A stretch of 64,000 nt of DNA, from positions 5,084,001 through 5,148,000 of the forward strand of contig NZ_CP036274.1 in the NCBI RefSeq assembly GCF_007747655.1, written 5' to 3'. The notes beneath the pieces were generated by a model, which did not search any database, was not told the origin of the DNA, and worked only from the letters and a program-made list of their open reading frames with translations. This DNA is from Anatilimnocola aggregata. Lineage in GTDB: Bacteria; Planctomycetota; Planctomycetia; Pirellulales; Pirellulaceae. Below are positions 9,953-18,204 of the stretch, in pieces (position 1 is the stretch's first letter; each line of letters begins with the position of its first letter). Position numbers and translations under genes: made by a program.

Positions 9953-10168
9953 TGCTGCGCGTCACAACATTTGGGACTTTTGTGCGCGAGTTCTCGCCAC
10001 CCAATCCAAAAAAGGGGGGCTGGCCGGAAATACCACCTAGCGATTCTGCTTCAGACCCTTATTGCCGTAACGCGTTGTCCTCATTCAAGAACGGGCATAT
10101 CGCATTCACCCATACGTGGGGTGGCGAGAACTCGCGCATAAAACTCCATAATGTCGTGACACACAGCA
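9953..10168. mobile_element. 216-bp MITE-like element, copy 1
   Basis: This block is identical over 216 bp to 12648-12863. Its ends are imperfect inverted repeats of about 50 bp (43 of 50 match), running inward from TGCTG to a shared TGCGCGAGTTCTCGCCACCC. It encodes no transposase. These are the marks of a miniature inverted-repeat element moved in trans. No target-site duplication is obvious. The frames that read through it are not genes. Confidence 0.85.
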
Positions 10169-10236
10169 GGGTTGATTATTGAGGGATGACCTCAACCACC
10201 CGGACCCAGCGCCGGTATGATCATCGCCTGTGAGAG

Positions 10237-10659
10237 ATGGTTTGCAACAGCAAGAACATCGAGGCGGCAGTCGGGTGCGGAGTACCCCGATCTACAGCGC
10301 GAGGCTGGCTCGCACCGAGGGCGATGATCGAGTCCTGGTGGCGCGTGCTCAAGCATCAGTGGCTGTACCTGAACAGGCTCGATACCCGGGCAACGGTGCA
10401 AAAGCTCGTCGCGTTCTACGTCGAGCAGCACAACAAGCATCTCCTGCATGCCGCGTTTCATGGCCAGACACCCGACGAGATGTACTTCGGCACGGGCGCA
10501 GACATTTCCAAACAGTTGGCGGCTGCGAAAGTCGCGGCTGCGAAAGTCGCGGCTGCGAAAGTCGCGGCTGCGAAAGTCGCGGCTCGGCAAGCGCGTCTGG
10601 CGGGCAATCGGGCCGTCCGCTGCCAGAGTTGCAGCGAACCAGTGGCCATCAGCAACTGA
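10237..10659 (+). pseudogene. IS481-type transposase C-terminal remnant
   Basis: From about residue 20 the frame matches the end of IS481-type transposases: MIESWWRVLKHQW carries the catalytic Glu, followed by a LDT-x-ATV-x-KLV-x-FYVEQHN segment and the GQTPDEMYFGTG ending. The HTH region and both catalytic Asp residues are missing, so it cannot be active. The C-terminus contains a pure AAAKV x4 expansion. It lies between MITE copy 1 and an isolated MITE-type end. Confidence 0.8.
10519..10578 (+). repeat. Four tandem 15-bp repeats
   Basis: Four perfect copies of GCGGCTGCGAAAGTC lie head to tail inside the transposase remnant and encode AAAKV each. A fifth partial copy (GCGGCT) follows. This is probably replication slippage in a non-functional gene. 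Confidence 0.95.
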
Positions 10660-10813
10660 CGCCGGTCGAACGATGGAATCGGGCGAAGTTGGGTACCGGT
10701 GCGCGCGAACGGCTTGAAAGGTGCTCCGGCCAGCGGACAAGCCGTCGTTCCGAGGAGTGTAGCCGCGATTCTCTTGCCCGGACTCGCACATCTTTTGGCC
10801 TCCCGCACCCAAA

Positions 10814-10861
10814 GTGGCGAGAACTCGCGCAGAAAACTCCCAAATGTTGTGGTTGTCAGCA
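10814..10861. repeat. Isolated MITE-family terminal repeat
   Basis: This 48-bp stretch matches the right end of the two 216-bp elements (GTGGCGAGAACTCGCGCA, a matching A/T-rich middle, and a CAGCA terminus) and is in the same orientation. No matching left end was found beside it. It may be the right end of a larger element that once included the IS481-type gene. Confidence 0.75.
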
Positions 10862-11177
10862 CGGTGGAACTGAAATCTGCCAACTAATGACGCGGATGTA
10901 TCGTGGTTCAAATCAGTTTGGCTACTGTGAAAAAAGCACAGTCTTCCGCCCGCCACTCATGATGGAATGTTCAAATTCTGCGAGTAGTCTCTTTATTAAC
11001 GCAACTCTCGATCAAGACTCCAGATAATTGCGTGTCCGCTAGAGGAAGGCGAGCACGAACGACTGAAATTGGCGGAGCTCGACCCTCGATGCCACAGGCA
11101 GCTTCGTCTGTGCGACCAGCCAGCGACATTCTCTCACCATTTGGATCCTGCCACTCGAAACTTGCGGAGCGTGTGCG
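10862..11177. other. Intergenic, no gene seen
   Basis: I see no coding sequence, repeat or structured element in these 316 bases. They presumably hold the promoter of the following gene, but no promoter could be called with confidence. Confidence 0.5.
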
Positions 11178-12317
11178 ATGCCGGTAACTGTCACCAGAAC
11201 TAGTCTGCAGGTTCAGAATTGGAATGGGAGTATTAACAAAGCGACCGACATCGTGGGGATGAATGGAGTGGGGCTGAATATTGAGTTGGAGGCGCACGCT
11301 TCAGGTGGAGATGAATTGCCGCCTTCGATCAAAGTACAGCTCGAGTTCAAAGAAGCATCGCAGGCTGGGACAGGCAAAGCGTCGTGGTCCGGCAAGCCTG
11401 TACTCGATGTTCCTCGGCATGCCTACACTTCCTACTATCGTTTTGACGTACCCTGGCAGATTTGGTCGATGTTGGGCGTGGCCGAGGGACGCAGAGAATT
11501 TGCGACGGTCGTTCGTTACAGCAGCGATGATATGAAAGCAACCGCCGATGGTGCGTTTCGCAGCCAACTGGTGTATGGCAATTGGGCCGATCGAGGAATG
11601 GCGCAGCAGAGCCTGCGAATGTCGAACAACTCGGGTGATGCCAGGCTGAGGCGGCCTGATGCCAAGCAATTAATGCTGGCTGGAGGTGTGGAGATTCTCG
11701 AAATAAAAGTCCTTCCTCAACCTCACTTGAAAGTGAAAGACGGAAGCACGTATTGCTTTATGCGCAGCCCAGCTGACGTTTTCTTTTACACGGGTCACGG
11801 TTTGGGTGGAAATCTGGTGACCCATGGTGGACCGGGTGAAGGCCTTCACGATGACTTTATGACTCCCGAGGAGTTGCTGCAGGCTTGGACTGTGACCAAT
11901 CCCATTCTCGGACCCAAGTCGCTAGACGTTGATGTGCTGATCATCAATGGCTGCAGCGTACTGAATTGCGATGACAAAGATGGTACTGGTAAAAAATGGG
12001 CTCGCTTACTCATGAATCAAGAGGGGCCCCTGTATTCAATTCTGGGCTATCGAGATGGAGCGCCTGCCGACAGCAATGGTGGACACGCAGTTGCCGCGGC
12101 GATGGGCAAAGCGATCATTGGGAACCTCGACTCGAAGTGGATGGCCTATGCCAAAACTTGGTTGGAAATCAACAAGCAGAATCACAAGCATTACCGACCA
12201 ACAAGTTCCAATTACAGCCTGGCCAACGCTTGTGCCATCGATCTGAACGGCTACTGGTATTTAGAAGAACTGGACGATGAACTGCACATCATTGGCCCGA
12301 AGAAGTTGCCCAAGTGA
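11178..12317 (+). CDS. Putative caspase-fold (His-Cys) protein
   Basis: A 379-residue protein with no signal peptide. Residues 200-208 read DVFFYTGHG and residues 252-260 read DVLIINGCS. Each is a hydrophobic strand ending in a candidate catalytic residue, His207 and Cys259, in the order and spacing of the caspase/gingipain (clan CD) dyad. A later GYRDGAPADSNGGHAV segment (about 290-306) would fit the substrate-side loop. The N-terminal 180 residues are probably beta-rich and unrecognised. I infer a cysteine protease or an inactive relative. The neighbours are mobile debris and give no functional hint. Confidence 0.6.
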   Translation: MPVTVTRTSLQVQNWNGSINKATDIVGMNGVGLNIELEAHASGGDELPPSIKVQLEFKEASQAGTGKASWSGKPVLDVPRHAYTSYYRFDVPWQIWSMLGVAEGRREFATVVRYSSDDMKATADGAFRSQLVYGNWADRGMAQQSLRMSNNSGDARLRRPDAKQLMLAGGVEILEIKVLPQPHLKVKDGSTYCFMRSPADVFFYTGHGLGGNLVTHGGPGEGLHDDFMTPEELLQAWTVTNPILGPKSLDVDVLIINGCSVLNCDDKDGTGKKWARLLMNQEGPLYSILGYRDGAPADSNGGHAVAAAMGKAIIGNLDSKWMAYAKTWLEINKQNHKHYRPTSSNYSLANACAIDLNGYWYLEELDDELHIIGPKKLPK

Positions 12318-12553
12318 GTCTAGGGTGTCTGAGGAATGGCAGAGGTCGCAACTAGTTTTCACCGACGAATGCCTGCCCAATGAAGCCGCCCAAAAGGAAG
12401 CGGCGAAGTTGGTTTCATCGAAGTTTCTAAAATTTACACAGCTGTGCATAACGGCTGACCTACTCGCTGGTGATGCCGGAGCGGGTATTAAATTCTGAAG
12501 CATTCTGCTGCTGGTGATGCCGGGCTGAATGAAACCGATAGAGGTTTCGTCCC

Positions 12554-12878
12554 ATGGCCAGCCACCTATTCAATGAGTGGAAACAGCAACTGCTGCGCGA
12601 CTATCTCGCCAGCACCGACGATATCCGCATCGCGCTGCTGATGACCCTGCTGCGCGTCACAACATTTGGGACTTTTGTGCGCGAGTTCTCGCCACCCAAT
12701 CCAAAAAAGGGGGGCTGGCCGGAAATACCACCTAGCGATTCTGCTTCAGACCCTTATTGCCGTAACGCGTTGTCCTCATTCAAGAACGGGCATATCGCAT
12801 TCACCCATACGTGGGGTGGCGAGAACTCGCGCATAAAACTCCATAATGTCGTGACACACAGCACCGCGGACTTCTAAA
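12554..12878 (+). pseudogene. Small gene split by MITE insertion
   Basis: The first 31 residues (HLFNEWKQQLL, then DDIRIALLMT) look like the start of a small phage-type protein. The frame then enters the 216-bp element at 12648, leaves it at 12863 and stops within five codons (TADF). The 31 residues plus the TADF fragment suggest the original protein continued beyond MT. The gene is broken. I cannot name the family. Confidence 0.55.
12648..12863. mobile_element. 216-bp MITE-like element, copy 2
   Basis: It is base-for-base identical to 9953-10168 with the same 50-bp terminal inverted repeats. It lies inside a small coding frame, and the lack of any mismatch to copy 1 implies recent movement or gene conversion. 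Confidence 0.85.
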
Positions 12879-13096
12879 ATCAGGCGATTCATGAGCTGAT
12901 CGCGTCCCTCGCCGAAGTGGGATGCAACGTTCAAGCAATCACTGTGCAGCTATCTTTCCCCCAGTTATTTGCATCCGATCTGAAGTAACGTAACGCCCAA
13001 ACGCTGCCAACCTGTTTGCGCGTTGAGAGGATGACTCCGTACCTCGGGAGACCCCACACTGCACTGAGGTCCGTTCCCTCGACTGAACTCAGCTTT

Positions 13097-13200
13097 CTGC
13101 TGAACAGACGCAACGGAGTAAACACTAGGTTTGCTCTCGCACCCCGAAGGCAAAACCGGTTCGGAACTTTGCCCAAACCTCTGCAGCAGCCTTTTAGTTG
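13097..13200 (+). repeat. Dispersed hairpin repeat, copy B
   Basis: It shares the loop CTCGCACCCCGAA and downstream GTTCGGAACTTTGCCC with copy A. The stem is GGTTTGC (13128-13134) with GCAAAACC (13150-13157), one A bulged. It lies in a 430-bp stretch (12879-13312) that otherwise shows no gene. Confidence 0.75.
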
Positions 13201-13312
13201 GGCTCACGCTGCGCAAGAATTGCTAGTACTTCAGATCGATCGGATTCGATTCCTTGACCGCGGCTAAGGTTAACTTGACCGCCGCGCAAGATAATAAGTA
13301 GTTATCCCGCAG

Positions 13313-13771
13313 ATGAAAATCGCCATCGCAATCATCGTCGTCGTAGTCGTCGTAACGATCGTAGTCGTGATCCTTGCGAAGCGGCGATCGCCTGATGCCG
13401 AACTGACGCCGGCGAAGAAGATCATGCCAGCGACACAGGTGATGCCTCCCGGCGAGATCTCCTACAGCCAGTTAGACATCACCGAGACCTTTGGCGACAA
13501 CGAGCGACTCAAGTCAGATGAGTGGATCTCGACATCCCCGCTGAACAAGATGACGCCCAAGGGTGAGGCAAGCGGGTTGCCTCCGGCAGACGCCACCGCT
13601 GACGAGGTCTACGCAGTAGCGGATAAAATGTCACGGATTCGGGAGTCCATCTCCATTCCGAACGACGGTGTCTACTGCCCGATCTGCCACATTGCGAACG
13701 TCCAACTTGGGAAACTCCGCTCGCCATGTCCAAAGTGCGGAAGACCATTGCTAAAATTTGGGTGGGATTGA
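13313..13771 (+). CDS. Membrane-anchored zinc-ribbon protein
   Basis: A 152-residue protein with one N-terminal transmembrane helix (IAIAIIVVVVVVTIVVVILA, then KRR), so the bulk should be cytoplasmic. A polar linker of about 90 residues leads to a C-terminal zinc ribbon built from YCPICH and CPKCGRPLLKF. No enzyme motif is seen. It could be an anchored regulatory or binding protein. No ribosome-binding site is obvious before the ATG. Confidence 0.6.
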   Translation: MKIAIAIIVVVVVVTIVVVILAKRRSPDAELTPAKKIMPATQVMPPGEISYSQLDITETFGDNERLKSDEWISTSPLNKMTPKGEASGLPPADATADEVYAVADKMSRIRESISIPNDGVYCPICHIANVQLGKLRSPCPKCGRPLLKFGWD

Positions 13772-13799
13772 TAGCGAGCGTAGTACGGGAGCAAATAGG

Positions 13800-13975
13800 T
13801 GGCGTCGGTCCGTCCGCGGTATAACCAGACGCTGGAGTGGACCGAGCCCGCGGGCAAGCTTCTGTTGGATCGAGAATGCATGCTCACAAGGCCAACCGGT
13901 TTCAACCCGGTTGCTCTCGCACCCCGAAAGCAACCGGTTCGGAATCTTGCCCAAACCCACGCAGGAGTGCTTTGG
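13800..13975 (+). repeat. Dispersed hairpin repeat, copy C, with extended 5' part
   Basis: The core stem CCGGTTGCT (13907-13915) with AGCAACCGG (13929-13937) and its loop are identical to copy A. Upstream lies a stretch that would translate to YNQTLEWTEPA, a phrase I recall from many short spurious planctomycete proteins, which fits a genome-wide repeat. The 350 bp between the flanking genes contains nothing else. Confidence 0.7.
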
Positions 13976-14120
13976 TCGACCTGGTTTGCTTATCAATTGA
14001 CGTGCTGAACGCGCATCACACTTAATGTACTCAAGATAGATCGCGTTCTTCACTTGCTCGCGGCCCAAATTATCTTGGCGGCTGCGCAAGCCAATGAGTA
14101 TTTCGGCGGAGGGTACACAC

Positions 14121-14621
14121 ATGGCGCATCCGATGGACTTGCGAGAGTTGCTAGAGGCTCGAGATGGTCGACCGACCGAATATCAGGCAGCTCGGAAGAT
14201 CGCCACCTTCGCCGTCATCCCTGCGGCAATGGTTGGCCTGCTCGCCGGCACCCAACTGGTTGACATAGCCGATCCCATAGGAAGACTTCTGTGGGTCTGC
14301 ACAGCGACCGCGTTGGTATCAGGCTTCGGCATCGCGTTTCTGGTGTTGGGTGTCTACTACCTGTTTGGCTTCCGACCGCTCGCAGTACTCGCGGATGCAC
14401 TGGTGGGCGGTTTCATTGGCCTGCTCTGCGGGGCGGCGTTAACCATGTCTCTCATTTCGCTCAAGGTTGTCCCTCGTGCTTATTCGCTGTGCCCGCTGGT
14501 CTTGATCCCGTTTGGTGCCGTCGCCGTTCCGCTCTTCCGAGCCTGGAGGGGAGCGACTCGCGAACGCGAAACCGTAGGTCAGGATGCAGCGTCCGAGGCG
14601 GTGAAGGGGAGCCGCGAATGA
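14121..14621 (+). CDS. Small four-helix membrane protein
   Basis: About 166 residues from ATG 14121, chosen for the GGAGGG site 8 bp upstream. A short soluble N-terminus (MDLRELLEARDG) precedes four hydrophobic segments (FAVIPAAMVGLLAG, ALVSGFGIAFLVLGVYYLF, ALVGGFIGLLCGAALTMSL, LCPLVLIPFGAVAVPLF). The C-terminal tail is charged. It is an integral inner-membrane protein of unknown function, with no recognised family or operon partner. Confidence 0.65.
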   Translation: MAHPMDLRELLEARDGRPTEYQAARKIATFAVIPAAMVGLLAGTQLVDIADPIGRLLWVCTATALVSGFGIAFLVLGVYYLFGFRPLAVLADALVGGFIGLLCGAALTMSLISLKVVPRAYSLCPLVLIPFGAVAVPLFRAWRGATRERETVGQDAASEAVKGSRE

Positions 14622-14762
14622 GGCGGATTTTGAGATCACAGTTTTTCGAGCGGCGGCGATTCTCTAAACGGTGTTGGAGGCAAACCACAACGCAGGTGTC
14701 GGCTAAATGCGAGACCATCCGCCCTAGGACCATCGAGCCGTGGGTGGTCTCGAAACCGCCGC

Positions 14763-15258
14763 CTAATTCCTGTGCCGTTTTAGCCGTTCCACAGCATCGG
14801 TATGCAATGTCAGGCTGATCGATTCCCCTTGTGGATCGAAGCGGACTTCCTTCAGAACATTCTTCAAGGCTTTAACTTGCTGACGCTTGTCGAGGTGGGA
14901 CCACACTGACATGAATTCCTGCGAGGTCGTTGCGGAGGTCAGTGTGTCACGCACGAACTCCTCGATCTCGAAAGCAGAAATCCCCACATCCTCGCAAGGC
15001 GGCCGGCCGAATGCTCGTGATCGGCAGCGGTAATATCGGTAGCGCAAGGTCTTGTAGCCGGAAATACTGGGGCTCATTCCCCGTCCGCACGATCCGCAGA
15101 TCAGCAATCCGCGCAGCGGCCACTCAATCGCTGCCGTGGTTCTGCCGGGAGGACGCGAACGCCGCGAGGCGATGGCCTGTCGGATCTGCTCAAACACCGC
15201 GGGGGAGATAATTCCTTCGTGTAGGCCCGGAAGCGTGCGCTGACCGTATTGAAATGGG
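14763..15258 (-). pseudogene. Large serine recombinase C-terminal remnant
   Basis: The frame carries the recombinase domain end (LHEGIISPAVFEQIRQAI) and the zinc-ribbon signature (LLICGSCGRGM, then YRYYRCRS) typical of large serine recombinases, then a C-terminal helix and the strand that usually closes them. The catalytic N-terminus is absent. The frame can be read upstream past about 15258 but there it runs into the 3' end of the hydrolase gene, so a deletion or insertion junction lies at that point. It is a remnant of another recombinase module, distinct from the intact one at 21506-23062. Confidence 0.8.
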
Positions 15259-15261
15259 ACT

Positions 15262-16155
15262 TTACTTTTTAATCCAGCCGAGATCGACGAGAAAGCTGTC
15301 GGCTTCAGCGAGGGTCTTGTCGTAATACTCGGCGCGACGAAAGAAGGTGTGTTCCGCACCGTCGTAGCCGACCAGTTTGCACGGCCGTTCTGCCTTCTTC
15401 ATCGCACTCTCGAACGCGACGACGGAATCGTAGGGAACCGTGGTGTCCTCCTTGCCATGAAGGATCAGGGTCGGCGGCGTGTGCGCGCCGATGTGATGTG
15501 CCGGCGAGATCACCTCTACCTCCACGCCAAATCGTTTAACGCTGAGCTTCCCAGGCCTGACCCCTGTGGGTTGCCAGCCCGCGATGGGAGCGAGCGTGGT
15601 GGCGGGGTTGAAGAGGATCATGGCGTTGGGACGTTCGTCGCTGCCCAAACCAGTGATCGTGCCGGTGGCGGCGGCGAGGTGACCACCGGCGGAACCTCCG
15701 GAGGCGGCAATCTTGTCCGGATCAATGCCGAGACGCTGAGCATTTTCCCGAACCCAGGCGATGGCCGCCTTGGCGTCTTTCACGCATTCCACCACCTGCA
15801 CATTGTGCCGGGACTCCACGCGGTAGTCGGCTGTGATGGCAATCATGCCGCGATTGGCGAAATGCCGGGCCTGCTTCTCGAACTGGTCCGGTGAACCCCC
15901 ATGCCAACCACCGCCAAAGAAGAACACAATCGCGGGCTTCGGCGTCTTGGGGTCCGATTCCCCGAAGATCCAAAGCTTCAGCTCGGTGGAGCCGATCTTT
16001 CGGTACGTCTCAACGCGGGCGTCTTTCAATATAGGAGGATAAGAAGACCGAGCGAAAAGCGGCGCGGCGACGAGGCAGAGCACGAGAAAGACGATGGATT
16101 TCCGAGGGTATCGGTGTTGAAGTATTGGAGTTGGGTTCTGTTCACGATCATTCAT
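15262..16155 (-). CDS. Secreted alpha/beta hydrolase (esterase)
   Basis: A 297-residue alpha/beta hydrolase of the BD-FAE/acetyl-esterase type. A membrane or signal segment (IVFLVLCLVAAPLFA) lies at residues 21-35. The oxyanion loop FFFGGGWHGG, the nucleophile elbow SGGSAGGH, an Asp in HGKEDTTVP and a His in YDGAEHTFF give the full Ser-Asp-His triad. It probably deacylates carbohydrate or small esters in the periplasm. A GAGGGA site precedes the ATG. It is the last gene of a five-gene minus-strand run. Its stop abuts a recombinase remnant, so anything once downstream was lost. Confidence 0.9.
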   Translation of the reverse strand: MNDREQNPTPILQHRYPRKSIVFLVLCLVAAPLFARSSYPPILKDARVETYRKIGSTELKLWIFGESDPKTPKPAIVFFFGGGWHGGSPDQFEKQARHFANRGMIAITADYRVESRHNVQVVECVKDAKAAIAWVRENAQRLGIDPDKIAASGGSAGGHLAAATGTITGLGSDERPNAMILFNPATTLAPIAGWQPTGVRPGKLSVKRFGVEVEVISPAHHIGAHTPPTLILHGKEDTTVPYDSVVAFESAMKKAERPCKLVGYDGAEHTFFRRAEYYDKTLAEADSFLVDLGWIKK

Positions 16156-16214
16156 GGTGGTCCCTCGGGTTTGTTGCCAGTGAATTTACGTTGGCGAGTG
16201 TTGGGGCTTGCGGC

Positions 16215-16895
16215 TCACGGGGTAGTCGGTTTCGGCAGCGCGGGTTCAATGCTGGCAACCACTTGTTTGGCCAGCACGGCGGAACCTTCCGGCAAAAAAT
16301 GCACGTTATTGGAGAGTTGGATCTCCTTCAATTGCGGCAGTGCGAACTCGTAGAGTTCGTTAATCGCGACGCCATGTTCGTCCATGATCTTTCTGGCGAT
16401 GGCGTTGTAGGCGAGGACATCGCTGTTTTTGCGACCGGGTTTCAAGTCGCCGTCCGGCACGGGCGTTGTGGCGCACCAGATCAGCTTCGCGTTGGTGGCC
16501 TTAAGTCGGCTGACCAGTTCGCGGAGGTTTTTCTCGTAGTCTTCGGGAGACACAAAGTTCTTGCCGTCAGTGCCGAACTTGAGATCGTGGAGACCCCAGT
16601 TGAAATGGATCAAATCCCATTTGCCGTCACCGAGCCAGGCCTTCAGATTCTCCAAACCTTTGGTCGTCTGCCCGCCGTTTGTCGGGATGCGATGGACGTT
16701 GGCCTTGCCCGCCAGCAGCTTCTGCACTTCGGGTGTGTAGCCTTTGGAGATGGAGTCGCCGATGAGCAGCACGCGTGGCAATTTCGGGTCGCCAGCCGGC
16801 TGGCCGCGCTTTCGAGCATGGGCGGGCCCCGCCAAAAAAACGGCGAGGACTAAGGGGATAATCAGCGCAAAGAGTTTCATGGTTCTGGGTTTCAT
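16215..16895 (-). CDS. SGNH/GDSL-type hydrolase
   Basis: A 226-residue secreted lipase/esterase-fold enzyme. The signal peptide is LFALIIPLVLAVFLAGPAHA. Block I is LLIGDSISKGY with the nucleophile Ser, a Gly-containing block follows (TNGGQTT), block III is FNWGLHDLKFG, and block V is NNVHFLPEG with the catalytic His. The family removes acetyl or acyl groups, often from polysaccharides. It sits 60 bp after the sialate O-acetylesterase-like gene in the same operon. ATG at 16895 or 16880 could be the start. Confidence 0.88.
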   Translation of the reverse strand: MKPRTMKLFALIIPLVLAVFLAGPAHARKRGQPAGDPKLPRVLLIGDSISKGYTPEVQKLLAGKANVHRIPTNGGQTTKGLENLKAWLGDGKWDLIHFNWGLHDLKFGTDGKNFVSPEDYEKNLRELVSRLKATNAKLIWCATTPVPDGDLKPGRKNSDVLAYNAIARKIMDEHGVAINELYEFALPQLKEIQLSNNVHFLPEGSAVLAKQVVASIEPALPKPTTP

Positions 16896-16953
16896 TGTTG
16901 GGCTTTTGATTTTCTCTTCTGCTTGGCTTTTGGAGCCCTACTTATCATCGGTA

Positions 16954-18201
16954 TCACTGGTCTTTCAACATCACGAGGTTCGCTTCCGCAAACGCCTGGC
17001 CCATGAGCGCGAACGTCTTCGCGCAGCCGAGGTAGTGATAGCCAGCGTTGGAGGCTCCGCGCGTCCACTTGGCGGCCTCCTCTGGCGAGATCACTTCGGC
17101 TTCATACTTCTTGAGATATTCCTTCTGCTGCGCGTCGGTCATGGTGCCGTCCTTGTTCGGGCCATTCTTGCCTTTGTTTTTGAGAGTGGCGGCCATCGCT
17201 TTGATTTTGCCGCGTTTTTCATCAATGGCCGCAAGTTCCTCGGCCCAGAACGGCGCGGTCTCCACGGCGGCAACGTTTCCTTTGAACTCCGGTAACGCCG
17301 TCGGCGCAGCCATCGCCTTGCGGAAGGCGATCGTGCTTTCGTTGGCCTTCAAGCCGCCAACACCGAGCACGCCGATGACGAAGGGCATTTTCGGCGCGGA
17401 CAAATCCTTGCGTACATCGCGGATGAAGTCTGCCATCCACTTGCTGTAATTCGTGTAGTCACGCGTCTTGCCGTCCTGGCCTGTCGGATAAGTGTTGCCG
17501 TCCACGAGGTCGTTGAAGCCTTGCAGCCACACGAAGCCCGAGATTTCGTAGCCAGCCGCAGGGTCATAAGCCGGGCAGACGCGCTTCGGGTCTGCGAGCA
17601 CTGATTTCACATGCTCGACCACGTAGCGGTAGAAGCGTCCGGTCTCCTTTGCCTTCAACGCTTTCTCAGCGGCGATGTCCTTCCCCTGTTTCTGCATTTG
17701 TGCGAGCTGCGCCTCGTTGAACTCGTAAGGCCCCGCGCTCGGCGGGCGAAACTCGGTGTTCAGGCTCCTGCCGCCCCACGCCGTCTTGATGATGAGCACA
17801 GGTTGCTTGAGCGCGGCGTCCATCGTGAGGCCAAAGGTAAATTCCGGGCCGATTTTCCCGCCGTCCTCCGTCGGCTTATCGCCTCGCGCGCCGAAGCCTG
17901 CGGTGAGCTTGCCGATTCCCTCGCCATTGGCGCTGCCGTCATACCTGCCGGTGAGATAGGAAATCCAGACATGATCGCAAACGGCCGGATTTCCGTCCGC
18001 TCCACGCATCATTTTCAAGAGCGGCGTTGTCGCCTGGTCGTCGCCAATGTAATCGAAGGCCTCAACCTTCGCGTGACCCTCCATGTTCGACTGCCCGGCG
18101 AGGATGAAGACCTTCAACGGCTTCGATTCCGCAGCATCCGAAATCGCCGTCACAAAAAGTATGGCAAGTAGCGAACAAAACAGGTTTGGCATTCGTCTCA
18201 T
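16954..18201 (-). CDS. Sialate O-acetylesterase-like carbohydrate esterase (CE6/SASA)
   Basis: A 415-residue secreted enzyme with a signal peptide (LFCSLLAILFVTAISDAA) and the SASA hallmark VFILAGQSNMEGH carrying the nucleophile Ser. A FVWLQGFNDLVDG segment is typical of the family core. It should remove O-acetyl groups from sugars. It starts 3 bp after the sulfatase stop, so the two are probably translationally coupled, and AGGAA lies before the ATG. Desulfation and deacetylation of one glycan is the natural joint role. Confidence 0.88.
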   Translation of the reverse strand: MRRMPNLFCSLLAILFVTAISDAAESKPLKVFILAGQSNMEGHAKVEAFDYIGDDQATTPLLKMMRGADGNPAVCDHVWISYLTGRYDGSANGEGIGKLTAGFGARGDKPTEDGGKIGPEFTFGLTMDAALKQPVLIIKTAWGGRSLNTEFRPPSAGPYEFNEAQLAQMQKQGKDIAAEKALKAKETGRFYRYVVEHVKSVLADPKRVCPAYDPAAGYEISGFVWLQGFNDLVDGNTYPTGQDGKTRDYTNYSKWMADFIRDVRKDLSAPKMPFVIGVLGVGGLKANESTIAFRKAMAAPTALPEFKGNVAAVETAPFWAEELAAIDEKRGKIKAMAATLKNKGKNGPNKDGTMTDAQQKEYLKKYEAEVISPEEAAKWTRGASNAGYHYLGCAKTFALMGQAFAEANLVMLKDQ

Positions 18202-18204
18202 GAT

